From Tomocerus qinae (taxonomy: Eukaryota > Arthropoda > Collembola > Entomobryomorpha > Tomoceridae), in the NCBI GenBank assembly GCA_020055645.1, contig CM034546.1, positions 19,716,001-19,780,000 on the forward strand: a stretch of DNA of 64,000 nucleotides, written 5' to 3'. The translations under genes were made by a program, and so were the position numbers. A model generated the notes under the pieces. It was not told the DNA's origin, did no database searches, and saw only the letters and a program-made list of their open reading frames with translations. This document shows, in pieces, positions 19,255 through 34,513 of this stretch (position 1 is the first letter of the stretch; every line of letters begins with the position of its first letter).

Positions 19255-20535
19255 ATGAAGAATTTCTGCCACTCAATAAAACATTTCTTTGCACATAAAT
19301 TTTATTTTTACTATTACCAACTGTTAAAATTTGGTTTTCAGCTTTCTGACACATTCTATTTCACCCCATATTCATTTGACGACAAAAAATTAGTTATTAG
19401 TTACACGCGTAATCCGCGGCATTGGATTTTCTGGTCATTTCAATATTTCACTTGTATTTTATTCTGTATCTACTTCACTTTCCGACTTTTGAAGGAGTTT
19501 TATTTCCCCAGTCCTAATTTTCAATTCCCCAAAATTGTAGTATGTGTTGTGTATTATCTTTTGATGGTTGGTGCAGTTATTTGCGATTGTATTTTTTTGA
19601 TTCACGGTCAGAAAATATTCGCCTTCTTTCAGAATGTGGTCTTACTTACAAAAAAAATTGAAGGTAAGTAAGTAGAGCATATAAAAAGGATTCGCATAAT
19701 ATTTTACAAATTCATGTAAATGAATGTATGAATTTAGAGTCTAAAATTGGAAAGAAGATTAACAGCAAAGAAACTGACAGACTTCTGAAATTCATCTTCC
19801 TGTTGGCACTTCTCACCACTGTGTCTCTATTCAATGTATCTTTCCTTGTAGCTCTTCAAGCTATCTTCGGGGATGACTACGATCCTGTTCAAAGATTCAT
19901 TCAAGAGAATATCCCAGAAGATATTAGTAAAACATTTGGCTTTAAAATATCGATTGCAATCCTTGTGATTGTGATTGTAATTCATGTAACGGGTTCTATC
20001 ACTGTAATTATGGGTCTAGCTGTGTTGTACTTGATTGGACAGAAACACTATACCAAAGGAATCTGTGTGAATGAGGATGGCTCTAATAAAGAACACATTT
20101 TAGAAGCAATGCGATTTTACGAAGCGATGCTTCTACTCAATTACAGATTCAATGAAACATTTTCAATGTTGTCAGGAATTTTTTTTCACCATTCTGCAAT
20201 TTCTAATGACTCTCTGTGCTTTCATCATCATCAAACTGAGAAATATAATTCCCATGCCAGGATATCTAATGTGGCCATTATTGTTTGTCCTGAACTGTCT
20301 CGCAACCAAATTAATACTCAAAAATGTAGGAGATGTGGCCTGGAGCTCAAAACAATTTCAACGCACATGGAAGAAAGTCCTGAGAGGTAAATACACTCGG
20401 AGAAGATTGAAAACTCACAGATACTTCGCACTGAGCTGTTCCGGTTGTTTTCCTATTCAGCGGAAGACTTATGTCAATTTCATGCAAATTGTTCTCGATA
20501 ACACTATCACTTTGCTCTTGTCTATTGATGTATAG
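19255..20535 (+). pseudogene. Gustatory-receptor-like 7TM chemoreceptor, one-base frameshift
   Basis: Two exons: 19255-19663 and 19738-20535, joined by a 74-bp GT-AG intron in phase 1 after a GAAG. The protein is about 400 aa with multiple hydrophobic helices. The phase and position of the first intron match the four tandem receptors at 44-61 kb (409 nt here, 418 nt there), so they are probably distant relatives. In exon 2 the frame breaks at a T8 run (20179-20186). Upstream residues end FNETFSMLSG; downstream the +1 frame continues as a normal C-terminal helix region to a stop at 20533-20535. One T too many explains it. This could be a recent pseudogene or a homopolymer assembly error. Insect-type receptors of this family act as ligand-gated channels in chemosensory neurons. 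Confidence 0.65.
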
Positions 20536-22320
20536 CCTGCTGGTATAATCAATGCATTAGTAAAATTAGGCCCTGCTCATTTCTCTAAATATTAGAAAAG
20601 TTTCGGAGTAGAGCAATAATAAAAATTAAACCATTGCAAAACGGAATTATAATATCACAGAAGTTTATCTGTTTTTAAAACCAATTCCCATGTCAGCAGG
20701 CTTTTGTAACCTAGGTACCAATTTCCCAGAACCTAGTTGCAGTCGAAAAAGCGATAGGAATATATCCGAAGTTATGATGGCGTTAAAATAGTTTATATAC
20801 ATTTAAACCCCAGTTTTATATTTTAGTTTAAATGTCACCCACTTTTTCTATTTAGGGAGGACTATAACCTATTTAGTGTCTGGTAACCTGTCAACTTTTG
20901 AGCTAACAATTGCACCACATTATTTGATAAAATTAGCCAAAGTTATAACGCAGTTTGATGCAGTTATAGCATCATTAACAATGGTTTTGTCCTTAAGTAT
21001 TAAATTTAAAACGAACTTACAAACCCTTTCACAGCATTAACTGCATTGAATATTGTTAATAATAGTAATAAAAACTTTACAATTGTACAACGACATAGAA
21101 TGTAGTATATTTTCAGTTTGAGTAGACTACATAATAAAGATAAATATTCACCATCGTTCTTGTTCAATTTCTTTAAATTTGTAGTAATAACGTAACCTTT
21201 CATACTCACTCAGCTTCAAATGAATTGAACTGAGTTCAAATTAAGAGAATATTTGGTGTGAAAGATTTGCCCGGCCAAGTCCCAGCCAAGTGACCGTTTA
21301 AAAAGTCCTCCCATAAGTCCCATGACTGGTGATTTAAAATCCAACCTAACGTTGTCTAACTATTTAATTCAGTGCTGATAGGAGGATAATTAAGAAAAGG
21401 AATAATAGTTATTGATGTTTAAAGTAATTAAAAATATGTTGCAACGTGATTTTTAAATCAACTTACCAAAAATATATTACACCCTGGATTACAATTGCAG
21501 ACTGACTGGTTCTTGATATTATTATAACCTTAAAAATAAAAAATAATATTGATTAAAAAAGTATGCCAAAAATGTTATAGAAATTGTAACATATTATAGT
21601 CAACTTCATGAAAAGTTGAATTGGGTCTTCACACTTGTTTCTAGTGGTTGACGACACACTCGGATCTGCAATCGGGCAAAACCGAAGGTATATCCAAGCA
21701 AATACGCACACTGAGCTCTATCATTGGTGTTTTAGTTTTTTCATCTTGAGTTCTGGCACATGGCTAACCTAAGCAGAGATAATGTTTTCGACGTGGTGGA
21801 GACGGTGCCAATTCAATAACTATTTCAAAATTATTATTATATTATTGATTATGAATTACTAATAATAAACCTTAATCCATGATTTTGATTAACTTACCTC
21901 TGCATTGATAGAGTGAATGTCCGACATAATTAGGATTGGATGGTAATTATGATTATTCTGATTGCTCAAGCAAGGTTACTTGAGTCAAGCATGTATCCAG
22001 AGGGGGGGCCGATGGGGGGCCCGGCCCCCCCTAAGTGTCCAGAAAAAGGCATTTTTTGCCAAAAAAGGTTAAAACTCAAAAATATTTTCGCTCTTCGCGC
22101 GAATATATCTTCGTTTTGTCAATATATTTTGGTGTGCCTCCCCTTGGTCAAATTCCTGACTTGAGCAATCAGAGGGCGACATTGAAATGGGGTTACGAAA
22201 TATCTCGGAGTATAACTACAAGTTGGTACTTCACGAGTTGATCGACATTCTGAGTTGGGTCCACCTAAATCACAAAATTAAATATTTTTAGTAATCTTCA
22301 AAATTCATCAATTCCATGTT
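20536..22320. other. Intergenic with a degraded dispersed repeat
   Basis: No gene seen. Around 22000-22200 is a G/C-run segment (GGGGGGCCGATGGGGGGCCC) followed by a T/A-rich part. It resembles other degraded repeats at about 31090, 36110, 41200 and 50620 that also carry a CGTATCCAG/CGTATCTAG-like start and a G-run. Confidence 0.4.
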
Positions 22321-22324
22321 AATT

Positions 22325-22442
22325 CGGTATTATCGGGAACCGATACGATCCCAGCCAGCTAAGCTGTTTTTAGATAAACTGTCCACCGATTCTCCTGAGC
22401 AAGCTTTGCTGGTTGGGATTGGATCAGTACCTGATAATATAG
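22325..22442. repeat. Inverted repeat, 40-bp arms
   Basis: 22325-22366 and 22402-22442 are imperfect reverse complements (about 40 bp each) around a loop of about 35 bp. It can fold into a long hairpin. It might be a palindromic MITE or a small-RNA precursor; the sequence does not decide. Confidence 0.55.
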
Positions 22443-22639
22443 TAATGATTATAGTAATCTAATGATCATGTTAATATTCATAAAATGATTTCACTTACAA
22501 GGGTTAGGTGCACATAGGGGTGACTGATTGTCTCGGGGTTACTAACGTAGGAATAACATGTACAACAGTTAGAGTAAATATTGAATTATACATACGAATA
22601 TGTAGCTAGACAAATTTCACAAATTGCAAACACCATGAA

Positions 22640-24985
22640 TATGAGTATGCATTTATAGAAATGATCTCCGGTTTGATCAACTCTACATGAACAGGTAGGA
22701 TTGTCTTGATGAACTTTGCATCGGGCTTCAGCTGTACAAATTATATTGCCTTTTAGTTTTCTGATGCTGAAATTGTTTTACTGACCAGCACAGTTTTCCG
22801 GACATGTGTCAATACACTTCTGGTTACAAGTTTTTTCCAACGTGACTAATCAACAAAAACAGAATTAAACTCAAATATTATTTCTTTTTGGGTTTAAATC
22901 TAGTATTTAGATGATGTCGATACTTACAATTCCTATTAACTGAACATTCATGACGGCAATATGGATGAGCGCCTATCTACGTTCGCAAACATGAGCAAGG
23001 CGCTTGTCTTTGATGTTTTTACATTGAGAGCGTAAGGGTCTCCAAGGCAAGCTCCGTTTCCGTTTTTTACAACTTGCGTTCGCAGTTAGCACCGTCTGGA
23101 AATAATACAAATACGATTAATAGTATTACAATAACCGTAATAAATGGCATTGCACTGATAGAAAAAATTTAATTAATTTATACCTGCTTACATGGATTTG
23201 TATCACATGGATTGCGTATTGGCTTCGGCCGTTTCACTTCTGCTAACAAAAATTGATATTTAATATTGTAAAAACAAAATGTTATTTAAGGTTCAGTTGC
23301 AAAATATTACCTGGAGGTTCAGGATAACAGTACCAAAAGACAGTTTCAATACATGCCAAGTGTCTGAAACCTGAAAATAATAATTATAAGGATAAAAAAA
23401 ATAATGTGGACACAATTTGCTTGGATAATTTTCAAACAGATATTTGCTTATTATCATTATGATATCACTATCTAAATTGTGAATTAAAATCAAATGAAAA
23501 TTATACATTCAGAATTAAGGTGCACTCGACCTTGATTAAATTTTGTCTAAAATGGGGCACTGCTAACAAAAGTGACTTAGATCCTATAGAAAATTGCGTT
23601 AGAAGAGCTGGTAGATTGTTACTCAATAAAGGCAGTTATGATAACGTAAAAATAAATATAACTGAGAATCTGGAATGGTTATTTCCAGAACACGTATATA
23701 CTTACAATATTAGTGTATTTATAAATAACATATTGAACAATAACTGTACTTACTTTGTTACTTCGTTCGTCATTTGCAAAGTAAAACTAATATACATGAG
23801 TATAATACTAGAAGGAAGAATGATGTTTATAACGATATAGCTCATAAAAATAAATATGGTACAGACTATTATGCAATGTAGCCCATATAATATGGAATAA
23901 ACTACCTGATTATGTAAAGGACAATAAAGACCCAAAACATTTTGAGAGTGAAATGAAAGAGTTCCTATTAAAATCACAACTATGTGAGGCAATCTTAGTT
24001 AATGAAACTCCAAAGTATGTGAATTATCTTGTATTGATGACGTAATGAACTCCTATTGACACTATTGTAACTGTAATTAAACTAGATAAAACAAAATGGA
24101 TGTAATAGAAAATACTTATACATAATATAGATATACTAAGACTGTGTTCAAACAACAACTAATAATTCATAACTGATACATACTGTATAATATTAAGACT
24201 CATTATTATAGACTATCATTAAGCTACTGTACACTACATAATAATATGAATGACTGTTATTCACAATAATAACTCTATGTATCGAGACGTTTGAATAAAT
24301 ACAATACATACATCTAGACGACAATTTGATGGAGAGCCGATGTAATTATGTCTTTGTATATACATTGAGCTTGATCCCCAACAGCGGTACAATCAGGGTT
24401 TGGATCACCTGAAATGAAAAGTAAATGCTCAACATATTGGCAGAAAAATATGACGAAGTAATCAAAATATTTTCACTTACAATTACAATTATTGGGAGTG
24501 CAGGATTATCTTTCTGTTACTCGTACTACATGTTCAGGTGAAATAGGTAGGTTAGCACTCCGAGAAAGGAATTCCGGTGTATCTAGCAGCGTATAGCAGC
24601 ACAAGCACAAATTCCACTATGCTCAATGACCTTGCATTGCCTTTGGAAGTCACGTAGATACCTAAACATAGGTCGATACACGGATACACTTCTGGTTAGA
24701 GAAGTCTGTTCCAAGCGACCTATATTAACAAAATGTAAAACAAGCGATCTTTCTTCGTAACTTTGCAGTATTCGTAAAAATAAGTAACAACTTACATTCG
24801 CTGTTGACTACACATTCTGGTCGGCAATTGGGCATTGTGAACCTAAATGGCAACACAAAATGATAAGTAGCATCTTCATTATTAGACAATCAAGTTGTAA
24901 AAAATGTTAACATTCCTACCGAAATATCCTGACGAACAAGAACAAGGCAATGAAGGCAAGCCTGGCCTTTGGCTTCAGATAACAT
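22640..24985 (-). pseudogene. Decayed Dumpy-type cysteine-rich (DPY module/EGF) gene
   Basis: Short exon-like pieces on the minus strand translate to the alternating modules of the giant apical matrix protein Dumpy. About 24985-24918: PCSCSSGYFG. About 24842-24797: PNCRPECVVNSEC. About 24725-24484: NQKCI and QCKVIEHSGICACA. About 24411-24315: DPNPDCTAVGDQAQC. 23233-23183: RPKPIRNPCDTNPCKQ. About 23101-22925: NGNGACLGDPYALN and IGAHPYCRHECSVNR. About 22845-22640: CNQKCIDTCPENCAG and CKVHQDNPTCSCRVD. Several pieces end at plausible splice sites, but frameshifts and a stop (in the 22.95-kb piece) break the modules. A LINE fragment sits between two of them. I read this as a pseudogene; a real gene with assembly errors is the alternative. 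Confidence 0.6.
23520..24045 (+). mobile_element. 3' fragment of a LINE (non-LTR) reverse transcriptase ORF
   Basis: Plus-strand translation has the C-terminal pattern of LINE ORF2 proteins: NPIE-type core (SDLDPIENCVRRAGRLL), a LEWLFPEHVYTYN stretch, then after frame breaks IWNKLPDYVKD and FESEMKEFL, and a stop near 24045. The 5' part is missing, as is usual for truncated LINE copies. It lies in the Dumpy-like pseudogene. Confidence 0.6.
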
Positions 24986-25684
24986 TAAATATGGGATATC
25001 ACGAATAATAGTGCAACTAATAGGCGAGATTTCATTTTACACACTCAAATCAAATTAGTAACTACTAGCAGTTACAAAGTCAGGTATATCAATTACTGAG
25101 AACCATATTGCACTATACTTTGTTACATAGATCATCACAAACATCTAAATCGTTTTATGCATATATAGTAAATGTAATCCCTTAGCAGACTTACTGATCT
25201 GTTGAATGCTTTTCTAGTTCCGGCATAGCTAATTATTGCCTACTTCTGATTTTTTCATGTATGTGATCGACTGTTTATAACTAACATTACATCAGTCGAT
25301 CCCATTTTCAAATGTATATCAAAATCAAGTTGACAATTTGTTTTAACGAAAACAATTTCCTACGGCATTCAATACACAAAATGCTACACAAAGAGTAGTC
25401 TAATTATTTATTTTACGTAATGAAATTTGCTAAATAATTTTTAACTTAAAAATTGTTCAAGCTTTATAGCCAACATTTTGTATCATTCTGTTCGTAGAAT
25501 TTCATTATTTTTTTGAAATTTCTGACAACTTAAAATGTACTGTTTCAATAACGTTTAAAACTAACCTGTGTTTTTAAAACCAAATTTTAATATAAGCCGT
25601 TCTACTAATGAACAGACACCTGCATCCCAAATCATTTGGTTTCAACAAAAAATATGGGTTTTATTCCGCAAGAAGAAACAATTT

Positions 25685-25800
25685 CACATGGGGGAATGAA
25701 CATCAGTAACATGCTTAAATCGATACAGCTTGAGTGAATAATACTTATCACAGATCTCACAAATGTTCGGGCGATTGTTCAAGCGCATGTGGCTTTTTGT
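25685..25800 (-). pseudogene. C2H2 zinc-finger fragment
   Basis: The minus strand encodes a linker-like HMRLNNRPNICEIC, then a finger with Cys-x2-Cys-x12-His-x4-His spacing (CEICDKYYSLKLYRFKHVTDVH region split here), and a stop at 25685. Only one finger is clear, so this is a fragment, possibly of a ZNF-type gene or a transposase. Confidence 0.4.
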
Positions 25801-27270
25801 CCTGTCCAGAAGGTAAATTGGATGCAATCATCCCTGAATCGCAAAAAATAAAACCAACGTTAGTGTCTGATATTTATTTAATCATTAAAATAGTATTTGC
25901 AATAAGAATATTAATAAAAATTAAAAAGAACTGACCTTCTTTTACTTACACCGAGGCGCTTAAAATCCAATAATTATCTCCACCAGGAATCGTTAATCAC
26001 CGAAAACGACGTAAATGTGTTACTCTCATCATCAGTGGAATGGTGACATTTGTGGTAGCATAAAGAATTAAACGCTTATGTTGAATCTGGAACATCGTCT
26101 AGAAGTTTCACCACATTCTACAATAAAATATATAAAATAAAAAAATGTATAAAATAAAAATAGTATTTTCAATAAATATTGTTAAAGACGATAAATAAGT
26201 CGAACGATAAAAATAATCTTCCATTTTTAACATTTTAAAATTACTTTCAAACTACAAAGTAGAGATTATTAAAAATTTCAACATCGCACCATTTTTCATA
26301 AAAAATAAATTGATAAAACAGAATGAGAAATTACCTTACATTGATAATTACGTTGATATTTTTTTTCGATAACAGGCCCGTTGTTAAAAGCAGATTTTCA
26401 AGCAGGATTAATTTAAAAGATTCTGTTTTAAAAAGAATTCTCAGGAATTCCAATATTGATTACTTTTTGATTATGTAATGGGATATACATTTATATAAAC
26501 TTCCGTGTATTGTCTTTCTTCATTAATAGCTTTATTATTCTTGGTTCTTATTTCTGTAATCTTCGTCTTCATGTCTTCAACTATTGTTATTTATTTCAAA
26601 AAAGTTGCAGATTTGGACAGTAGACCTTTGGAGGTCTCGTTATGATATATTTAATTCAGATTTATCTGAATAATTTAAGATTTTAAAAGTTTCAATCAGA
26701 CAATGAATTCAGAAAACTATATTCTGAAGAAATTGCTACAAGAATACGGGGCAGAAAGTAGACATATGTAAGTTGTTTAAAATCTGTAGGTCATGCTTAT
26801 AGGGCTTGGGGTTGGTGTGTATCTTCTGGTTTCTCTTTTCAGTTTTGTTTCGATTTTCTTTTGGTAGATGTTTTCTTGCGTACCCAAATAAAAACATTTT
26901 TCTGGACCATTTTTCGGCAAAGCAAACTTGACAAATATAAAATACAAAATGTTGATGAAAATTTAAGCTTTGCTCTTCTATTATTTACTAGTTATCCTTT
27001 CGGTTCGAAATGATGAGATTATTTCAGACTAGAACTTGTTACAACTTCGACTTGGGAAAATGTTGGTGGTCCTCGTTTCTCTTTCTGTAACCGTCGTCAG
27101 TATATAAATTACTAATCCTTCACCGATAAATTCTTTGAATTTTCAACAAAGTTATTCTCTACAACATTAAGGGATTTATACATTGATATATTTGGGATAG
27201 GAAGCGAAATTTGAAAATTGTTAAATTATGTATTGATGGGATATAAGAATCACAGCGGGATAATGGCTAG
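25801..27270. other. Intergenic, nothing recognised
   Basis: AT-rich sequence downstream of beta-tubulin. No ORF, RNA gene or repeat I can support. Confidence 0.5.
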
Positions 27271-30341
<3,071 letters not shown>

Positions 30342-31837
30342 TTTTAACAATAATTATGGCAGTGATTTTGACTCAAATGAGCTTCAAAATGCGAATTTTG
30401 TTGAGTAATAAAAGGAGAGGTTGTTATAGATTCCAAATCCAAACAAATGCCTTAGTGTATGAATACTAATGGAAAGTTCTAATGCAGAAAATTGTTTTCA
30501 TATTTGTTTCGCGCTGATCGTGCTCAGGTTCTGGTTCAGCATTCATTCAACACAAACCAAGCAAGCCAAGCAGCCCATATCCTGCGATTATAAAAAAGTA
30601 TATGTATTATCTTCTTACTATTACAATAAGTCAAGTGTTTGTCTGTAGGAGTGCTCAATTGCAAAGGGTAATTGATATGAACTATGAACTGCTAATAATT
30701 CACCGAACTCACCCATATGTGGAGATTGGAGATGAGTGGAATTCTTGACTCAGAGTTTTAAAGCATTTTGAAATGTTAGAAATGCATGTAAAAATTTAAT
30801 TAATAAGTGCAGTCCATTATTTTTTTGATCTAGACATAAAAAATATTTCGACAGGCTCTGACGTGACGAGTTTTATGATCGTTCTTCTCTGAATAAAAAT
30901 ATTTCATAGTTCATCATGTATATTCTCTACAATATGCAAAATCGTACCGAAGCGAAAGCGAGCAAGATAAACCCCAACTCTGTTTTCCCTTACCTTTAAG
31001 TTTTTCTCAAAATAGTGCTTCAAATTTTTGGGACATTTTTGACTCATTTTTATGAAAAGTTTCAATGCAATATAGGGGTGGCTGTCAGGCACGTATCCAA
31101 AAATTTGGTCAAGGAGGGCACAAACAAAAATGGTGAGAAAAATAGAACGTATTCGCGTCATAAAGACATTTTCTCAGATTGGGGGAGCGCACATTATGGC
31201 GCGTACATGTATTAAAACGGTCTCCAAAAAGCTGAATTCACTCTCTTTCCCTTTTAAATTTTACATTGAAAATCCTATTCCAATTTTCGAATCGATTTTT
31301 AATACAGACGCAATCGACAGAGAACATTGTTATATACATCATTCGAATCGTCACATTCGAATTAATAATACTTAATTAGTAATAAGACTAAGTTAAATTT
31401 AATTTTAAAATAGCATATTTAGCATTGGTGGTATAGAAACATTCAAAAAAAAGCCCCGCCTCCTCTTTTACCCATGACCGTTTGAGGCAGTCTTCCTCCT
31501 CTCTGTTGTGGAGCGGTGTGTCCCTCATGCCCCCTACTTGATACGTGTTAAGTGGCTGTGATTGATAAATTTCGAAATGCAGTGGGGCAAATCATTTTAT
31601 ATTTGTTATTGGAAGGAGTTTACTCACACTTTAGCAAGTTGTGTGGGTATAATAATAGGTTCGTTTGTGATATAGTGCTGTGCGATGTGGTTTTGATTTG
31701 GCTGTACCCAGCTACCCAGTGCAGTAGTGGCCAAGTAGTACTAAGCTACATCCATCAGAACCCCTAACTGCATGCTCCTGCTCCGTATATTTATGTACTG
31801 CAAAATCTTTATAGTGCAGGTATAGAAGTACTACTTA
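30342..31837. other. Upstream of beta-tubulin, with a degraded repeat
   Basis: Promoter side of the tubulin gene. At about 31080-31200 lies a relic of the dispersed family with GGCACGTATCCAAAAATTTGG and a G-run. No gene supported; small ORFs are chance. Confidence 0.45.
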
Positions 31838-31957
31838 TACAATACAGGGTTAGGATACATATACGACCGCTGAATGATATATAGGCGACCGTCGAAAGGT
31901 ACATATGCGAAAGCCGAATGGTATTTAGCCGAATCCGAAAGCTCCCGAAAGGGTATA

Positions 31958-32769
31958 CCGTATTAATCGAATTAATTTTCCGTATTGAAATAGTGCTCCC
32001 CCCGGGTAACTATTTCGATTATTTTCGTTTTCAAGAGGAAAATATTAGCCTTTGAAATATAATTCTCCGTATCGAAATAATTCACCATCCCAATCTAAGT
32101 TTCAGTAGGTAAATTTGAATCCAGATGTACTTAAAAAGTGAATGTATGAGCTTATACGGCGTATGATAGAAATGGTGTAGATCTGATAAGAGTGAGAATG
32201 GTCACCAATACAACTAGATTGCAACTCCAGGGAACGTAGTCCTTACCGAAGCGAAGGAGGAAATTCAAGACCACCTCCGTTGACAGCGGTTTGTAATTGA
32301 ATTTTTGCTAAGCATGGGACATTACTTCTGATACAAAATCAAAAATCCATTTTACTCTTGCGGCATTATGAATCGACATGATTACAGCCTTAAAACCTGG
32401 TAAAGACTGTATTGAAGGTAGGGGAACTTCTGCTACAAAGCACCTAATAACTAGAAACTGGTCAGACAATAATTGAAGAGAATGACATACTATTGCCCTC
32501 AGACGACGAAGAAATGATTATAGACATCACTGAAGCCATGGACATTTCTTCAGAAAAAGACTAAACTCAATCGATTGAATTTTTAAACTATTTCTCATTT
32601 TTTAATTTTCAAAAAGTACTAACTTAATAAAAATTGACGGTTGGAAAATAATTCTCCGTATCGAAATAATTCACCACCTGGTTAACTATTTCGATTTTCA
32701 TCGTTTTCAGAAGCTAAAAAAAGGTGAATGAAACAATAACAACCCGGAGAATTAATTCGATTAATACGG
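31958..32769. mobile_element. Nested 812-bp TIR element with TA target duplication
   Basis: Termini CCGTATTAATCGAATTAATT and the matching inverted end (CGATTAATACGG), flanked by TA (31956-31957 and 32770-32771). It sits within the left arm of the 31846-34500 element; the right arm retains the empty site (GGGTATATATCC). A short peptide-like relic (ILLPSDDEEMIIDITEA) ends near 32565. TA duplication and TIR fit a Tc1/mariner or pogo-type non-autonomous copy. Confidence 0.7.
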
Positions 32770-32774
32770 TATAT

Positions 32775-33150
32775 TATCCTTAATACTAACAATTCCAACC
32801 ATATTCTTGTCAACACTACCAAATTCAGGGTTATGCTTTTTAATAGTAACAAATTCAGGGTTATGCTTTTTAATAGTAACAAATTCAGGCGTATGCTTCG
32901 TAATACCAACAAATTCAGGGGTATGCTTCTTTATACTAACAAATTCAGGAATATGCTTCTTAATACCACCAAATACAATCATATTCATATTGAAACTTAC
33001 AAATACTATCATATCCAACCATATCTTCCTTTATAGTATCAAATCAAAGCATATGCTACTTTACAGTATCAAATCGAAACATATGCTCCTATATACTATC
33101 AAATCCAAGCTTATGTTCCTTAATACTAGTAAATCCAACCACATTCTGCT
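32775..33150. repeat. 30-bp tandem array, left copy
   Basis: About 12 units of the type AACAAATTCAGGGGTATGCT plus TCTTAATACT, increasingly divergent to the right. It is the reverse complement type of the array at 34016-34225. Confidence 0.75.
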
Positions 33151-33394
33151 TACAGTGGTCACATTACATGATAAATAGGTTAAGTGGTCCAATCACATGA
33201 TAAATATGCACAGATAGTGAACAGTTTGTATGTTATAAGGGGTGTACTGCCTCACTACAAAGTGATAGTACTTGGCACAGGCGTCATTACGGGCCTATTG
33301 CCAACTCTCTCAACACTAGTATTGTTGTTAATTAATACCCAAAAAACTCTAACAACCCCATGCATATTAATATCAAAGCGTATGCAAATCAAAA

Positions 33395-33540
33395 TTGGTT
33401 AATATTGACTATGAAAGTCAATAGAAAATCAAAATTGATTAATGACTATGAAAGTCAACAGATAATCAAAATGGATTAATGTTGATCACGAAAATCAACA
33501 GAAAATCAAAATTGAATAATGTTGACTATGAACGTGCTTG
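33395..33540. repeat. Tandem repeat of about 45-50 bp
   Basis: Three to four units with the core AATCAAAATTGATTAATG and GACTATGAAAGTCAACAG. Inside the foldback element. Confidence 0.6.
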
Positions 33541-34015
33541 CTTTGTCTTCATTTTGATAGTCAGAGTAAGCGCGAGCTAAATGACAAGTGAAGGCGGCAC
33601 ATTTTTGTCAGTACTTTAAGAGTTTTTGCGAATTTTTTGCGATTTTAGTTGCCTGAAGAAGGCAACTTATAGTATCACACTGCCGGTCCTTCCGTCTGTC
33701 CGTTCGCCAACACTGTAACTTTTGAACGCAACAACAGAAGTTGACCAAACATGGCCAAAACAATGCCTATGGACCCGTAAGGAACCCCATTCATTTTGAT
33801 TCAAATTGTTTTATAGGTTGCTGAGATACTGCACGCTAACTTTGTTTTCATTTTCATAGTCAAAGTAAAAAATTGGCATTAAATGGACATTAAAAATTTT
33901 CTGTAACGGTTTGCTGTAGGATATTTGTGTGTGGTTGAATTTGTTAGTGTTTTGGAGCATATACTTCGATTTGTTTTTTTCAGGAGCATGTGCTTCGATC
34001 TGTTCTTTTTCAGAT

Positions 34016-34225
34016 ATGATTGGATTTGTAAGAATTAATGAGCATATGCTTGAATTTGTTAGTATTAATGAACATATGCTTGAATTAGTTAGTATTAATG
34101 AGCATATGCTTGAATTAGTTAGTATTAATGAGCATATGCTTGGATTTATTAGTATTAATGAGCATATGCTTGGATTTGTTAGTATTAAGGAGCATATGCT
34201 TGGGTCTGTGGGTGTTAAGGAGCAT
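34016..34225. repeat. 30-bp tandem array, right copy
   Basis: Seven units of AGTATTAATGAGCATATGCT plus TGAATTAGTT, well conserved. Inverse of the array at 32775-33150, so the pair extends the inverted-repeat structure of the host element. Confidence 0.8.
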
Positions 34226-34513
34226 ATGCAAAACTTTTGAATGCAATAAATTGGTTTGTTGGACACGCGAACCTGGTAGGGAAATTATGCCCACTTCTAC
34301 AATTTTGGTAGGTTAAGATTCGGATAAGTACCCAGGATTTCCGAAAGCATTTTTGTTCGGATTCGGCTAGGTAACCCTTCGGATTCGGATATATACCCTT
34401 TCGGGAGCTTTCGGATTCGGCTAAATACCATTCGGCTTTCGCATATGTACCTTTCGGCGGTCGCCTATATACCATTCGGCGGTCGTATGTATCCTGACCC
34501 TACAATACATTAT

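Larger units (their letters stand above)
31846..34500. mobile_element. Foldback-type TIR element, 2655 bp
   Basis: Termini AGGGTTAGGATACAT and its near reverse complement, with about 110-bp near-identical inverted arms (31846-31957 and 34385-34500), and an 8-bp flanking duplication TACAATAC (31838-31845 and 34501-34508). Internally there are two 30-bp repeat arrays in opposite orientation, a tandem repeat near 33390-33540, and a nested TA-flanked element in the left arm. No transposase seen. The 8-bp duplication suggests a hAT-driven non-autonomous element. Confidence 0.75.

Noticed and set aside
32682-34316. ORFs of 60-150 codons on both strands
   Set aside because: Products of the 30-bp arrays within a transposable element.
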